Below, in pieces: positions 16,732 to 24,655 of a stretch of 64,000 nt of DNA (positions within the stretch are counted from its first letter, which is position 1; each line of letters opens with the position of its first letter). The notes beneath the pieces were generated by a model. The model made no database searches. It was not told where the DNA came from and saw only the letters and a list, made by a program, of their open reading frames with translations. The translations under genes and the position numbers were made by a program. Source of the DNA: JAMXLO01 sp963726125. Its GTDB lineage: Bacteria > Pseudomonadota > Alphaproteobacteria > Acetobacterales > Acetobacteraceae. The stretch is from positions 434,001 through 498,000 of the forward strand of contig CAVSBG010000008.1 in the NCBI GenBank assembly GCA_963726125.1. The letters run 5' to 3'.

Positions 16732-17110
16732 GGCCGAGAACCTTCTCAATCTTGTCGCGCAGCGTCTCGGCATTGAACGGCTTCACGATGTAGTTCGACA
16801 CGCCCGCCTGCTTCGCGGCCACGACATTCTCTGTCTTGCTTTCCGCGGTTATCATGATGAACGGCGTTGTCTTGAGCTTGCCATCCGCCCGCACCTCTTG
16901 CAGCAGTTGCAGGCCGGTCATCGGTGCCATGTTCCAGTCACTGATCACCAGACCGAAGTTGCCCGATCGCAGCTTGGCCAACGCCTCGGCGCCGTCCGAG
17001 GCTTCCTCGACATTGTTGAATTCGATCTGCTTCAGCAGATTGCGGATGATGCGCAACATCGTCTTGTAGTCGTCGACGATCAGAACATTCATGGATTTGT
17101 CGATCGGCAT
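16724..17110 (-). CDS. cheY: Chemotaxis response regulator CheY
   Basis: A 128-residue stand-alone receiver domain. Acid pocket D13-D14 in VLIVDDY, phospho-acceptor D58 in VISDWNM, and the switch and Lys positions in MITAES and IVKPFN are all present. Phosphorylated CheY binds the flagellar switch to change rotation. It is followed directly by cheZ with overlapping codons, so signal and phosphatase are made together. No histidine kinase or receptor gene lies in the window. Confidence 0.94.
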   Translation of the reverse strand: MPIDKSMNVLIVDDYKTMLRIIRNLLKQIEFNNVEEASDGAEALAKLRSGNFGLVISDWNMAPMTGLQLLQEVRADGKLKTTPFIMITAESKTENVVAAKQAGVSNYIVKPFNAETLRDKIEKVLGHG

Positions 17111-17125
17111 CGCAATTTGGTCCTT

Positions 17126-17782
17126 TCAACTGCCGCTCGGGTTGTCACGCCGTGTGCGCATGTCAGCGAGCTTTGTGGTCAACTCTCGCGCCTTGTCGGC
17201 CTGCATCGCTGCCAGCACCGGCGCCGCCTTGGCCTCTTTCATGCGGTCGACCACCTGCAGCAGGACGGGCATGTCGAGGTCATTGAAAATCACCGCCGCG
17301 TCGCGCGGCTTCATCGATTCGTAGAGCTTCACCAACCCTCGCCAGCTCGTGTCCTCGCGCTGTTCGCGTGCAGTTTCCAACCCTTCGAGCTTCGTCTGGA
17401 GCGCCTGCAGTTCCGCGACGCGTGCCGACAATTTCAGCTCGGTCGCCACCAGCACCGATTCACGCGCCGCCAGCGTCGCCTCGCGCCCGTCCAGTTCAAG
17501 GCGGCGCTGACGCAATTCCAGCAGGACTGTGCGTTCGCCATCGCTGATCGGCGATGGACCAGGAGTGACCTCCGGTGGCTTCGGTGCCACCGTGCCGTCT
17601 GACGGCGCCTTCGGCGCCTCGGCCGCAGATGCGTGAGCAGCAGCGGTTGTGGCAGGCGCGGTCGTTTGCTCGCTTGCCGTGGCCGTCGCCGCGTGGACAA
17701 GCTCGGCTGACTTCGCCACCAATAGACCCGCCATCGCGAAGATGGTGAGCGGCAGCAGCCGGATTGGCCCGATGGCTTTCAT
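17126..17782 (-). CDS. MotE-like flagellar stator chaperone (MgtE N-terminal-like domain)
   Basis: The 218-residue protein has a hydrophobic N-terminus (LLPLTIFAMAGLLVAKS), an Ala/Pro/Thr-rich stretch to about residue 75, a coiled coil (ERTVLLELRQRRLELDGREA) and a C-terminal MgtE-N-like helical domain (VKLYESMKPRDAAVIFNDLD, VLLQVVDRMKEAKAAPVLAA). This is the architecture of MotE, a periplasmic partner of the stator protein MotC described in alphaproteobacteria. It begins four bases before the end of the DUF6468 gene and sits 15 bases upstream of cheY. Confidence 0.78.
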   Translation of the reverse strand: MKAIGPIRLLPLTIFAMAGLLVAKSAELVHAATATASEQTTAPATTAAAHASAAEAPKAPSDGTVAPKPPEVTPGPSPISDGERTVLLELRQRRLELDGREATLAARESVLVATELKLSARVAELQALQTKLEGLETAREQREDTSWRGLVKLYESMKPRDAAVIFNDLDMPVLLQVVDRMKEAKAAPVLAAMQADKARELTTKLADMRTRRDNPSGS

Positions 17783-18219
17783 CGAGCCATCCTCAGCGCC
17801 TTGAGCAGGTCTCGTTCCGCCTGGCTGCGAACGCGCGGTTCCGAGGCTTCCGAATCGGACACCACCGTCAGGCGCGGCGCCTCCGCGGTGAGCGGGCGGC
17901 CAGCGCGCACCATTGTATCCAGCCGATCGGCCAAACGGTTCCCACGCTCGATCAGCAGCGTGAGGTCATCCTTCAGTGTCAGTGCCGCGTCCACCTGACC
18001 GGCAATCTGCTGACCTGCACCCTCGGCAGCCTCACGTAGCCGGTCGATCCCAATTTCCGCCAGGCGCGTGCTGGAGTTGAAGCCGGCAACCAGTTCCTGC
18101 AACGCCGCCCGATCGTGTTTCAGCACGCCAAGCGCGCGCTCCAACCGGATCGCGTGGAACAGCGTCGCAGCCAACAGTAGGACCAGGACAATCTCGAGAA
18201 GCCACTCCATGGCCAGCAT
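17779..18219 (-). CDS. DUF6468 family membrane-anchored coiled-coil protein
   Basis: 146 residues. A single N-terminal transmembrane helix (WLLEIVLVLLLAATLFHAI) precedes a helical coiled-coil domain (RLEIGIDRLREAA-type pattern, LKDDLTLLIERGNRLADRL) and a polar tail. DUF6468 proteins are found beside fliL/fliM or motE in Rhodospirillales flagellar clusters; the function is unreported as far as I know. Either ATG (18219 or 18210) could start it. It is coupled to the MotE-like gene by a four-base overlap. Confidence 0.75.
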   Translation of the reverse strand: MLAMEWLLEIVLVLLLAATLFHAIRLERALGVLKHDRAALQELVAGFNSSTRLAEIGIDRLREAAEGAGQQIAGQVDAALTLKDDLTLLIERGNRLADRLDTMVRAGRPLTAEAPRLTVVSDSEASEPRVRSQAERDLLKALRMAR

Positions 18220-18309
18220 TCTGCGGCCGGAGTGTTAGGAAAGTGCCAATACGGTCCGCTTTCGCGGGCGACGACCGGGCATTTCCTATAGCTGCCGAGC
18301 GACCGAGCC

Positions 18310-18510
18310 TCACTGCATGACGGAGATGCCTTCGGCTGCCTGCATCATGTCGACGCTTTCCGGTCCAGCGACGTAGCGCAGGAATAGCACCTCGGCTGCC
18401 GCCATCACACACAACAGGGCGACGGCGAGCAGTATACCGGAGCGTTGCTGCGTGGCGGCATGGCTGCGCCGCGTATCCAGATCGTGCCAAATCGTGTGTG
18501 CTTCGCTCAT
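18310..18510 (-). CDS. Small single-pass membrane protein, unknown function
   Basis: 66 residues: a polar head (MSEAHTIWHDLDTRRSHAAT), one transmembrane helix (GILLAVALLCVMAAAEVLFL) and a short acidic tail ending GISVMQ. GAGGAAACCGACG immediately before the ATG at 18510 is a strong ribosome site, which makes this a credible gene despite its size. It lies 90 bases upstream of DUF6468 in the same direction, so it may be the first gene of the motility operon. I recognise no family. Confidence 0.65.
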   Translation of the reverse strand: MSEAHTIWHDLDTRRSHAATQQRSGILLAVALLCVMAAAEVLFLRYVAGPESVDMMQAAEGISVMQ

Positions 18511-18594
18511 CGTCGGTTTCCTCAGCCGTGACGGCGTGCCTTGTCGGCGTTCGGTAGGGAAACGTCTGTGACGTCGCTCACATTGACGGAACTG

Positions 18595-20697
18595 TTACCG
18601 CTCCAGCCCCGCGATTTCGCGCCATTCCGCCTCGGTGACGGTGCGAACGCCCAGCTCCCCGGCCTTGCGCGCCTTCGAGCCGGCATCTGCGCCAACCACC
18701 ACAATATCGGTCTTCTTCGAGACGCTGTCGGTGACCTTCGCTCCCAGCGCCTCGGCACGAGCCTTAGCCTCGGGCCGCGTCATCGTCTCCAGCGTGCCGG
18801 TGAACACCAGCACCTTGCCGGTGATCTCGCTGTCAGTGGTCTGCGCGCGTGCCGCATCCTCGATCGTCAGCTCCGCGGCCAGTTCATCCACCAGCTCAAC
18901 GTTGCGGTGCTCGCCGAAGAAGTCCGCCAGTTCCTCGGCAATCGCCGGACCGATGCCGATGATGTTGTCGAGTTCCGCGCGCGCTTCGGAGCCGGCCTCG
19001 GCGGCGGCGAGCATTTCCGCGCGCCAGTTGACGAAGCTGCCGAAATGCCGCGCCAGCAGTCGTGCGTTCGATTCGCCGATGCGGCGAATGCCCAGTGCGT
19101 AGATGAACCGCTCCAGCGATATCCGCCGGCGCGCTGCGATCGCCCGCGTCAGGTTGTGTGCCGAGACCTTGCCCCACCCTTCGCGTTCGGCGATCTCCGC
19201 CTCTCGCACCGGCAGCCGAAAAAGGTCGGCCGGGCTGTGCAGCCAGCCCTCCTCATAGAATTCACGGATCGTCTTCTCGCCCAGCCCGTCGATATCGAAC
19301 GCCCCCCGCGACACGAAGTGGATCAATCGCTCGACCCGTTGGGCCTCGCAGATCAAGCCACCGGTGCAGCGTCGTACCGCCTCGCCCGGTGGCCGCACCG
19401 CGTGGCTGCCACACACCGGGCAGACCTCCGGGAAATGATACGGCTTCGCGCCCTTTGGGCGGCGATCAGTTACAACGGAAACTATCTGCGGGATCACGTC
19501 GCCGGCACGCTGCAACACGACGGTGTCGCCGATACGTATGTCTTTACGCGCTATTTCGTCCTCGTTGTGCAGGGTCGCATTCTGCACCAGCACGCCGCCG
19601 ACATTCACCGGTTCCAGCCGCGCCACAGGTGTCAGCGCGCCGGTGCGTCCAACCTGGATGCGGATGTCCTGGAGCACTGTCATCGCCTGCTCGGCCGGGA
19701 ACTTCCACGCGATCGCCCAGCGCGGCGCGCGGCCGACAAACCCAAGCCGCGTCTGCAGCGCCAGATCGTCAATCTTGTAGACCACGCCATCAATGTCATA
19801 GCCGAGCCCGGATCGCTCAGCGGCGATGCCCGACTGGAAAGCCGCGGCTTCGTCCTCGCTATTCAAATGCCGCGACAACGGGTTCACCTCGAAGCCCCAC
19901 TCGCGCAGACGTTGCAGATAGTGCCAGTGGGTATCGGCCACCGGCTCGCTCAACTCACCCTGTGCATACGCAAAAAGCGACAACGGCCGCCCGGCGGTGA
20001 TCTTTGGATCCATCTGCCGCAGACTGCCTGCCGCGGCGTTGCGCGGATTGGCAAATACCTTGTGTCCGGCCTCGGCCTGTGCCTCGTTCATCTTGAGGAA
20101 GTCGGCCTTGGTCATGAACACTTCGCCGCGGACTTCAATCAGCGCGGGCGCGCGGCCTTTCAGGCGAGCAGGCACGGTCTTCATGGTACGCAGGTTGGCG
20201 GTGACATCTTCGCCCACGCTGCCGTCGCCGCGTGTGGCGCCACGCACGAAGTGCCCGTCTTCATAGGTCAGATTGATCGACAGGCCGTCGATCTTCGGTT
20301 CGGCAACGAACGCCAGCTTCCCGTCGGCGGCGCGGCCGAGAAAGCGCCGTGCCCGCGCGCAGAATTCGGTGAAATCCTCCGCATCCATAGCGTTGTCCAG
20401 CGACAGCATGGGCACGCGATGGCGGATCTTGGCGAAGCCGCTCTCCGGCGCGCTGCCGACACGGTTGGAGGGCGAGTCTTCGCGGATCAGATGCGGAAAG
20501 CGCGCCTCGATTTCGGCGTTGCGGCGGCGGAGGGCGTCATAGTCCGCATCGGTGATCTCGGGTGCATCCTGCTGGTGATACAGCAGGTCGTGGTGTGCGA
20601 TCTCGCGCGCCAGCCGTTCCAGTTCGTCGGCCGCACCCTGTTCGGTCAGGTCATCAGCACTGGTTGCGGCGTCAGGTTTGCGAGGCGAGCGCGGCAT
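18595..20697 (-). CDS. ligA: NAD-dependent DNA ligase
   Basis: Full-length 700-residue LigA. Order: Ia NAD-binding domain (HHDLLYHQQDAPEITDADYD), adenylation domain with catalytic Lys135 in EPKIDGLS, OB-fold (TPVARLEPVNVGGVLV), zinc finger (CPVCGSHAVRPPGEA with later Cys residues), helix-hairpin-helix repeats (LGIRRIGESNARLLARHFGS) and C-terminal BRCT (ITGKVLVFTGTLETMTRPEA). It seals nicks at Okazaki fragments and in repair. It is the last gene of the long cell-wall/division run, following recN across a palindromic repeat whose GGGGGAGG lies about 10 bases before the ATG. Confidence 0.97.
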   Translation of the reverse strand: MPRSPRKPDAATSADDLTEQGAADELERLAREIAHHDLLYHQQDAPEITDADYDALRRRNAEIEARFPHLIREDSPSNRVGSAPESGFAKIRHRVPMLSLDNAMDAEDFTEFCARARRFLGRAADGKLAFVAEPKIDGLSINLTYEDGHFVRGATRGDGSVGEDVTANLRTMKTVPARLKGRAPALIEVRGEVFMTKADFLKMNEAQAEAGHKVFANPRNAAAGSLRQMDPKITAGRPLSLFAYAQGELSEPVADTHWHYLQRLREWGFEVNPLSRHLNSEDEAAAFQSGIAAERSGLGYDIDGVVYKIDDLALQTRLGFVGRAPRWAIAWKFPAEQAMTVLQDIRIQVGRTGALTPVARLEPVNVGGVLVQNATLHNEDEIARKDIRIGDTVVLQRAGDVIPQIVSVVTDRRPKGAKPYHFPEVCPVCGSHAVRPPGEAVRRCTGGLICEAQRVERLIHFVSRGAFDIDGLGEKTIREFYEEGWLHSPADLFRLPVREAEIAEREGWGKVSAHNLTRAIAARRRISLERFIYALGIRRIGESNARLLARHFGSFVNWRAEMLAAAEAGSEARAELDNIIGIGPAIAEELADFFGEHRNVELVDELAAELTIEDAARAQTTDSEITGKVLVFTGTLETMTRPEAKARAEALGAKVTDSVSKKTDIVVVGADAGSKARKAGELGVRTVTEAEWREIAGLER

Positions 20698-20708
20698 TCA
20701 GTTCCGTC

Positions 20709-20803
20709 CTCCCCCTCCCCTTGCGGGAGGGGGTTGGGGGGAGGGGGCCGGGGCGCATCCGTTACCCCCTCCCCCCAACCCCCTCCCGCAAGGGGAGGGG
20801 GAG
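20709..20803. repeat. Paired inverted copies of the CCCCTTGCGGGAGGGG repeat (locus B)
   Basis: Arms 20709-20748 and 20764-20803 are near-perfect reverse complements with a 15-base loop. The element lies between recN and ligA. On the minus strand the arm nearest ligA ends in GGGGGAGG, close enough to the ligA ATG to serve as its ribosome site. Confidence 0.9.
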
Positions 20804-20861
20804 TAACCATTCCCTATATTCCCGATATTCCCAACATCCGCTGCATCCGCCGCCAAACGAA

Positions 20862-22553
20862 TCACACTACCGCTCCCAGCAAATCATCTGCCGCCGCCCG
20901 AGCTGCCTCCGTCACCGTCTCGCCCGCCAGCATCCGCGCAATCTCCTCGCGCCGCTCCAGCGCATCCAACTGCTCGACCTGCGTCGCAGCCTTCCCCCGG
21001 AAGGCCTGCTTCGACACCCGCATATGCGCACCACCCCTCGCCGCCACCTGGGGGCTATGTGTCACCACCAGCACCTGCACTCGCTCCGCCACCCGCGCCA
21101 GCCGTTCACCGACTGCCGCCGCCGTAGCCCCGCCCACATCCGCATCGACCTCGTCGAACACCAATGTCGGTGCCGGCGACCCGGCGGACAACACAACCTT
21201 CAGTGCCAGCATCAATCGAGACAGCTCGCCGCCCGAGGCAATCCGCCCCAACGGGCCAGGCTCCTGCCCAGGATTTGTGGCGATCAGAAACCGAACCGAG
21301 TCCGTCCCGTTCGCGCCCCAATCCGCTTTCTCCAACGCCACGACCTCGGCCCGGAACCGTGCCTTGTCGAGCCGTAATGGCGGCAGTTCCTTCGCGACCG
21401 CCCGATCCAGCCGCGTTGCGGCCGCGCGCCGCGCTTCCCCCAATGCTGCGGCAACCTTCGCATACGCATCGGCGGCTGCGCGCACCGCCTGCTCCAGCGC
21501 CACCACCTCGGCGGCGCCGGTCTCCAACGCCGCCAGCCGCGCGCACAACGTATCCAACAACGCCGGCAGATCCGTCACCGGCACGGCATGCTTGCGCGCC
21601 ACTGCCCGCAACGCGAACAGACGCTCCTCCGCCTGTTCCAGCAACCGAGGATCCGCTTCGGCTTCGTGCGCCAGCCGCGTCAGAAAGCTTTCCGCCTCGG
21701 CCAGCGCTTCCTCGGCGCGTTCCAACGCGGCGACCGCCGGCCCGGCCGGACTCGCCGCATCGGGCTGCGCCGGCGTCACCAGCCGCTGCAATGCGCGGGA
21801 AGCCGCCCGCAATGCCGCGCCCGGGCCGGAATGGCGTCGATCATGCGGCGTCAGTTCAGACAGCGCGGAGGCGATCGCCTCGGCATGGCGCTCGCCTTGC
21901 TGCAGACGCTGCCGCTCCTGCGCCAGCCGCTCTTCCTCGCCCGGCTGAGGTGCAAGCGCGGCCAGTTCATCCACCGCGTGCCGCAGCCATTCCTCATCGC
22001 GTTCCGCCGCCGCGATCGCCTCGCGCGCATCCTCCAACGCGGCAATCGCTTCCCGCCAGACCCGCCATGCATGAGTGGTCGCATCACGCAGCGCCCGAGG
22101 CACTCCGAACGCATCCAGCAACGGCGCGTGGCTCGCCGCATCAGCCAGCCCGATCTGTTCGTGCTGGCCCTGCACCTCGACCAGCAGGCCCGCGGCGCGC
22201 CGCAGCAGCGCCACGCCCACCGGCTGATCGTTGATGAAGGCGCGCGATCGTCCATCCCGCGTCAGCACGCGCCGCAGGACCACCTCGTCCTCCGCCTGGA
22301 GACCCTGTTCTGCGAGCAGCGCGCCCAGTGGATGGCCGGATGGCGGCGCGAAGCAGGCAGTGACGCTGGCCTGCTCGACCCCGGCACGCACCAGCCCCGC
22401 ATCGGCTCGTGCACCCAGCGCAAGCCCCAGACTGTCCAGCAGGATCGACTTGCCGGCGCCCGTCTCGCCGGTCAGCACCGTCAGCCCCTCGGCGAACGAC
22501 AGGTCCAGCCGTTCGATCAGCACCACGTCCCGGATCGACAGAGCGGTGAGCAT
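20862..22553 (-). CDS. recN: DNA repair protein RecN
   Basis: 563-residue SMC-like ATPase for double-strand break repair. Walker A GETGAGKS at residues 29-36, the family motif VEVQGQHEQIGL (Q-loop region), a long Ala/Arg/Glu-rich coiled-coil middle, signature RIASGGELSRLMLALK and Walker B TLVFDEVDADVGG near the C-terminus. It starts with MLTALSIRDVVLIERLDLSF, as usual. It is 26 bases downstream of bamD in the same direction. The order bamD-recN-ligA after lpxC is common in alphaproteobacteria. Confidence 0.96.
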   Translation of the reverse strand: MLTALSIRDVVLIERLDLSFAEGLTVLTGETGAGKSILLDSLGLALGARADAGLVRAGVEQASVTACFAPPSGHPLGALLAEQGLQAEDEVVLRRVLTRDGRSRAFINDQPVGVALLRRAAGLLVEVQGQHEQIGLADAASHAPLLDAFGVPRALRDATTHAWRVWREAIAALEDAREAIAAAERDEEWLRHAVDELAALAPQPGEEERLAQERQRLQQGERHAEAIASALSELTPHDRRHSGPGAALRAASRALQRLVTPAQPDAASPAGPAVAALERAEEALAEAESFLTRLAHEAEADPRLLEQAEERLFALRAVARKHAVPVTDLPALLDTLCARLAALETGAAEVVALEQAVRAAADAYAKVAAALGEARRAAATRLDRAVAKELPPLRLDKARFRAEVVALEKADWGANGTDSVRFLIATNPGQEPGPLGRIASGGELSRLMLALKVVLSAGSPAPTLVFDEVDADVGGATAAAVGERLARVAERVQVLVVTHSPQVAARGGAHMRVSKQAFRGKAATQVEQLDALERREEIARMLAGETVTEAARAAADDLLGAVV

Positions 22554-22579
22554 GCGGCTGCGCCTGCTGCCGCGTCGGC

Positions 22580-23434
22580 TCAGAAAATCGAATGCCAGGC
22601 GCGGGAGAAGAAGCCGCGCCCGGACGGGGCCGCCGGGCCCTTCTCCTGCACCAATCCAGCGTCGAACAGGTCGTTGTAGCTATCCTCGTACCAAACGCTG
22701 CCAGGATAATTGTAGCCGAGCACCGAGGCCGTCCGTCGCGCCTGATCGCGCAGTCCGAGCACCAGATAGATTTCGGTTAGCCGGTGCAGCGCCTCCGGCA
22801 CGTGATTGGTGGTCTGGTAATCGTCCACCACGCGCTGGAACCTGCCGATGGCTGCCTCATACAGATGCTGGCCCTGGTACCAGCGGCCGACCTCCATCTC
22901 CTTGCCGGCGAGGTGGTCATTGCAGAGATCGATCTTCAATCGCGCGTCGCGAGCATAGGCACTGTCGGGGAAGCGGTTGACCACCTCCTGCAGTGCGTTC
23001 ATCGCGATCTGAGTGCCCCGCTGGTCGCGCTGGATATCCGCGATCTGCTCATAGTAGCACAGTGCCCGCAGGTAATAGGCGTAGGCCACATCGTTGCCCG
23101 CAGGATGCAGCTGGATGTAGCGGTCCAGCGTGCCGATCGCGTCGGTGTAGTTGTTCTGCAGGTACTGCGTGTAGCCCTGCATCAACTGTGCTTTCACCGC
23201 CCAGGTCGAATACGGATAGTTTTGCTCGACGAGGTTGAACTGGTCGTTCGCCGAGGAATAGCGCTGTGCGTTCAGCGCATCGACGCCGTTGTTGTACAGA
23301 TCCTCGACCGGCGCCGGCGGCGCCGTGACGTCGGCGTTCTCGTCCTTCGATTTGCCGCCGCAGCCAGCCAGCAGCAAGGCCACGAGGGCAAGACTCGGAA
23401 CCACGGTCCGGATTAGAGCATGCGTCTTCATCAT
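22580..23434 (-). CDS. bamD: Outer-membrane assembly lipoprotein BamD
   Basis: 284 residues. The signal peptide ends in the lipobox LLAGC with Cys25 as the lipidated residue. Five TPR-like helix pairs follow (YNNGVDALNAQRYSSANDQF, YTQYLQNNYTDAIGTLDRYI, YYEQIADIQRDQRGTQIAM). BamD binds BamA and helps insert beta-barrel proteins into the outer membrane. The ATG at 23434 begins the signal peptide directly; the 33 extra codons upstream are Arg/Cys-rich and improbable. It sits between lpxC and recN. Confidence 0.95.
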   Translation of the reverse strand: MMKTHALIRTVVPSLALVALLLAGCGGKSKDENADVTAPPAPVEDLYNNGVDALNAQRYSSANDQFNLVEQNYPYSTWAVKAQLMQGYTQYLQNNYTDAIGTLDRYIQLHPAGNDVAYAYYLRALCYYEQIADIQRDQRGTQIAMNALQEVVNRFPDSAYARDARLKIDLCNDHLAGKEMEVGRWYQGQHLYEAAIGRFQRVVDDYQTTNHVPEALHRLTEIYLVLGLRDQARRTASVLGYNYPGSVWYEDSYNDLFDAGLVQEKGPAAPSGRGFFSRAWHSIF

Positions 23435-23483
23435 GCGGCTTATACCACGACCCGCCGCGCCGCGAAGCGGTCTCCCAGCCTGT

Positions 23484-24407
23484 TCAGGCAGCCGCGACGG
23501 ACAGCGGCAGCGCCGACACCTCGCGCCAGGCAAGACGATCGGCGAACAGTGCGCGCAGCAACCGATTGTTCAGGGTGTGGCCGGAACAGTGCGCAATGAA
23601 ACGCCCGACCAGCGGGGCGCCCGCGAGCGCCATGTCCCCCACCGCGTCCAGCAACTTATGACGGGCGAATTCGTCGGGCATCCGCAGCCCGGTCGGGTTG
23701 AGCACGCGGGCTTGATCAACTACCACCGCATTGTCGAGACTGCCGCCTTGGGCCAGGCCGGCGGCGCGTAGCTGGTCGATTTCCTCAGCCAGTGCGAACG
23801 TCCGGGCGCGTGAGAGCTCGTGGCGGAAGGTCTCCGGCGTCAGGTGCAGCGACAGTGCCTGGCGCCCGATCGCGGCAGCGGCGAAGTCGATCGACAGCGC
23901 CATGTCCAGGCTTGTCGCGCCCGGGGCGGCGGGGCGTAGTTCGGCGAACGCCTCGCCGTCCTGCACGCGGACCGTCCGGTGGATTTCGATGCGCGTCCGT
24001 GCGGTGTCCTGTTCAAGGGTCCCGGCGCAGTCCAACAAGAAAACCAGGGGTGCCGCCGAACCATCCAGTATGGGAGGTTCCGGGCCGTCGACTTCCACCA
24101 GGGCGTTGTCGATGCCACATCCGGCGAGCGCGGCCATGACGTGTTCGACCGTGCCGATCCGCGCGGTGCCATCGGCCAGAACGGTGGAGAGACGGGTGTC
24201 TGCCACGCGATCGAAACGCGCAGGAATATCCAAGCCGAGGTCGGTGCGGCGGAATACGATCCCATGGTCGGCAGGCGCTGGACGGAACGTCATGCAGACG
24301 CGACTACCGGTGTGCAATCCGACGCCGACGCACCCGATCGGTGCTTTCAGCGTCTGTTGGCACCAAGTCGTGGCTTCCGATACCAAGGCTGCTGGCAAAC
24401 CGTCCAT
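23484..24407 (-). CDS. lpxC: UDP-3-O-acyl-N-acetylglucosamine deacetylase
   Basis: The 307-residue zinc enzyme commits UDP-acylglucosamine to lipid A synthesis. Motifs: GVGLHTGSRVCMTFRPA, GTVEHVMAALAGCGIDNA (first zinc His), LDGSAAPLV, the HKLLDAVGDMALAG segment (second His and Asp) and the GHTLNNRLL C-terminal region. The ATG at 24407 is chosen because the upstream codons of the longer reading (to 24500) do not align with the family. The 248-base gap to ftsZ's direction contains an AT-richer patch (about 24500-24560) that could be lpxC's leader or promoter; no clear hexamers. Confidence 0.95.
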   Translation of the reverse strand: MDGLPAALVSEATTWCQQTLKAPIGCVGVGLHTGSRVCMTFRPAPADHGIVFRRTDLGLDIPARFDRVADTRLSTVLADGTARIGTVEHVMAALAGCGIDNALVEVDGPEPPILDGSAAPLVFLLDCAGTLEQDTARTRIEIHRTVRVQDGEAFAELRPAAPGATSLDMALSIDFAAAAIGRQALSLHLTPETFRHELSRARTFALAEEIDQLRAAGLAQGGSLDNAVVVDQARVLNPTGLRMPDEFARHKLLDAVGDMALAGAPLVGRFIAHCSGHTLNNRLLRALFADRLAWREVSALPLSVAAA

Positions 24408-24655
24408 GGCCCTCGTCTCATTGTGCAGACGACACGCGATGGTAGCGAATTCCGCGTCGCAGCAAAACTTAAGGACGAGCGGCGAGATTTGGCCAGTCAA
24501 TCATTATTTCTGAGTGTTTCTGCGTAAACCGTTGATTTTGCAAATTTTACGGGGACGGGTGCGCGATGCGAAACATAATGTTCGCACCGCCGCTGCCCGC
24601 TTGGCTTGGCGCCCGTCCAGGGGGTCGAGAGGGACGCCTCTTGGTTGAGCCGTGG

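Noticed and set aside
18541..21948. A 1135-codon open frame on the plus strand
   Set aside because: It is antisense to ligA and recN and crosses the palindromic repeat; GC-rich sequence keeps the opposite strand open. The proteins on the minus strand are unmistakable.
24500..24560. AT-richer patch upstream of lpxC as a defined promoter
   Set aside because: The lower GC is real, but I could not place -35 and -10 hexamers at acceptable spacing, so no promoter is claimed.
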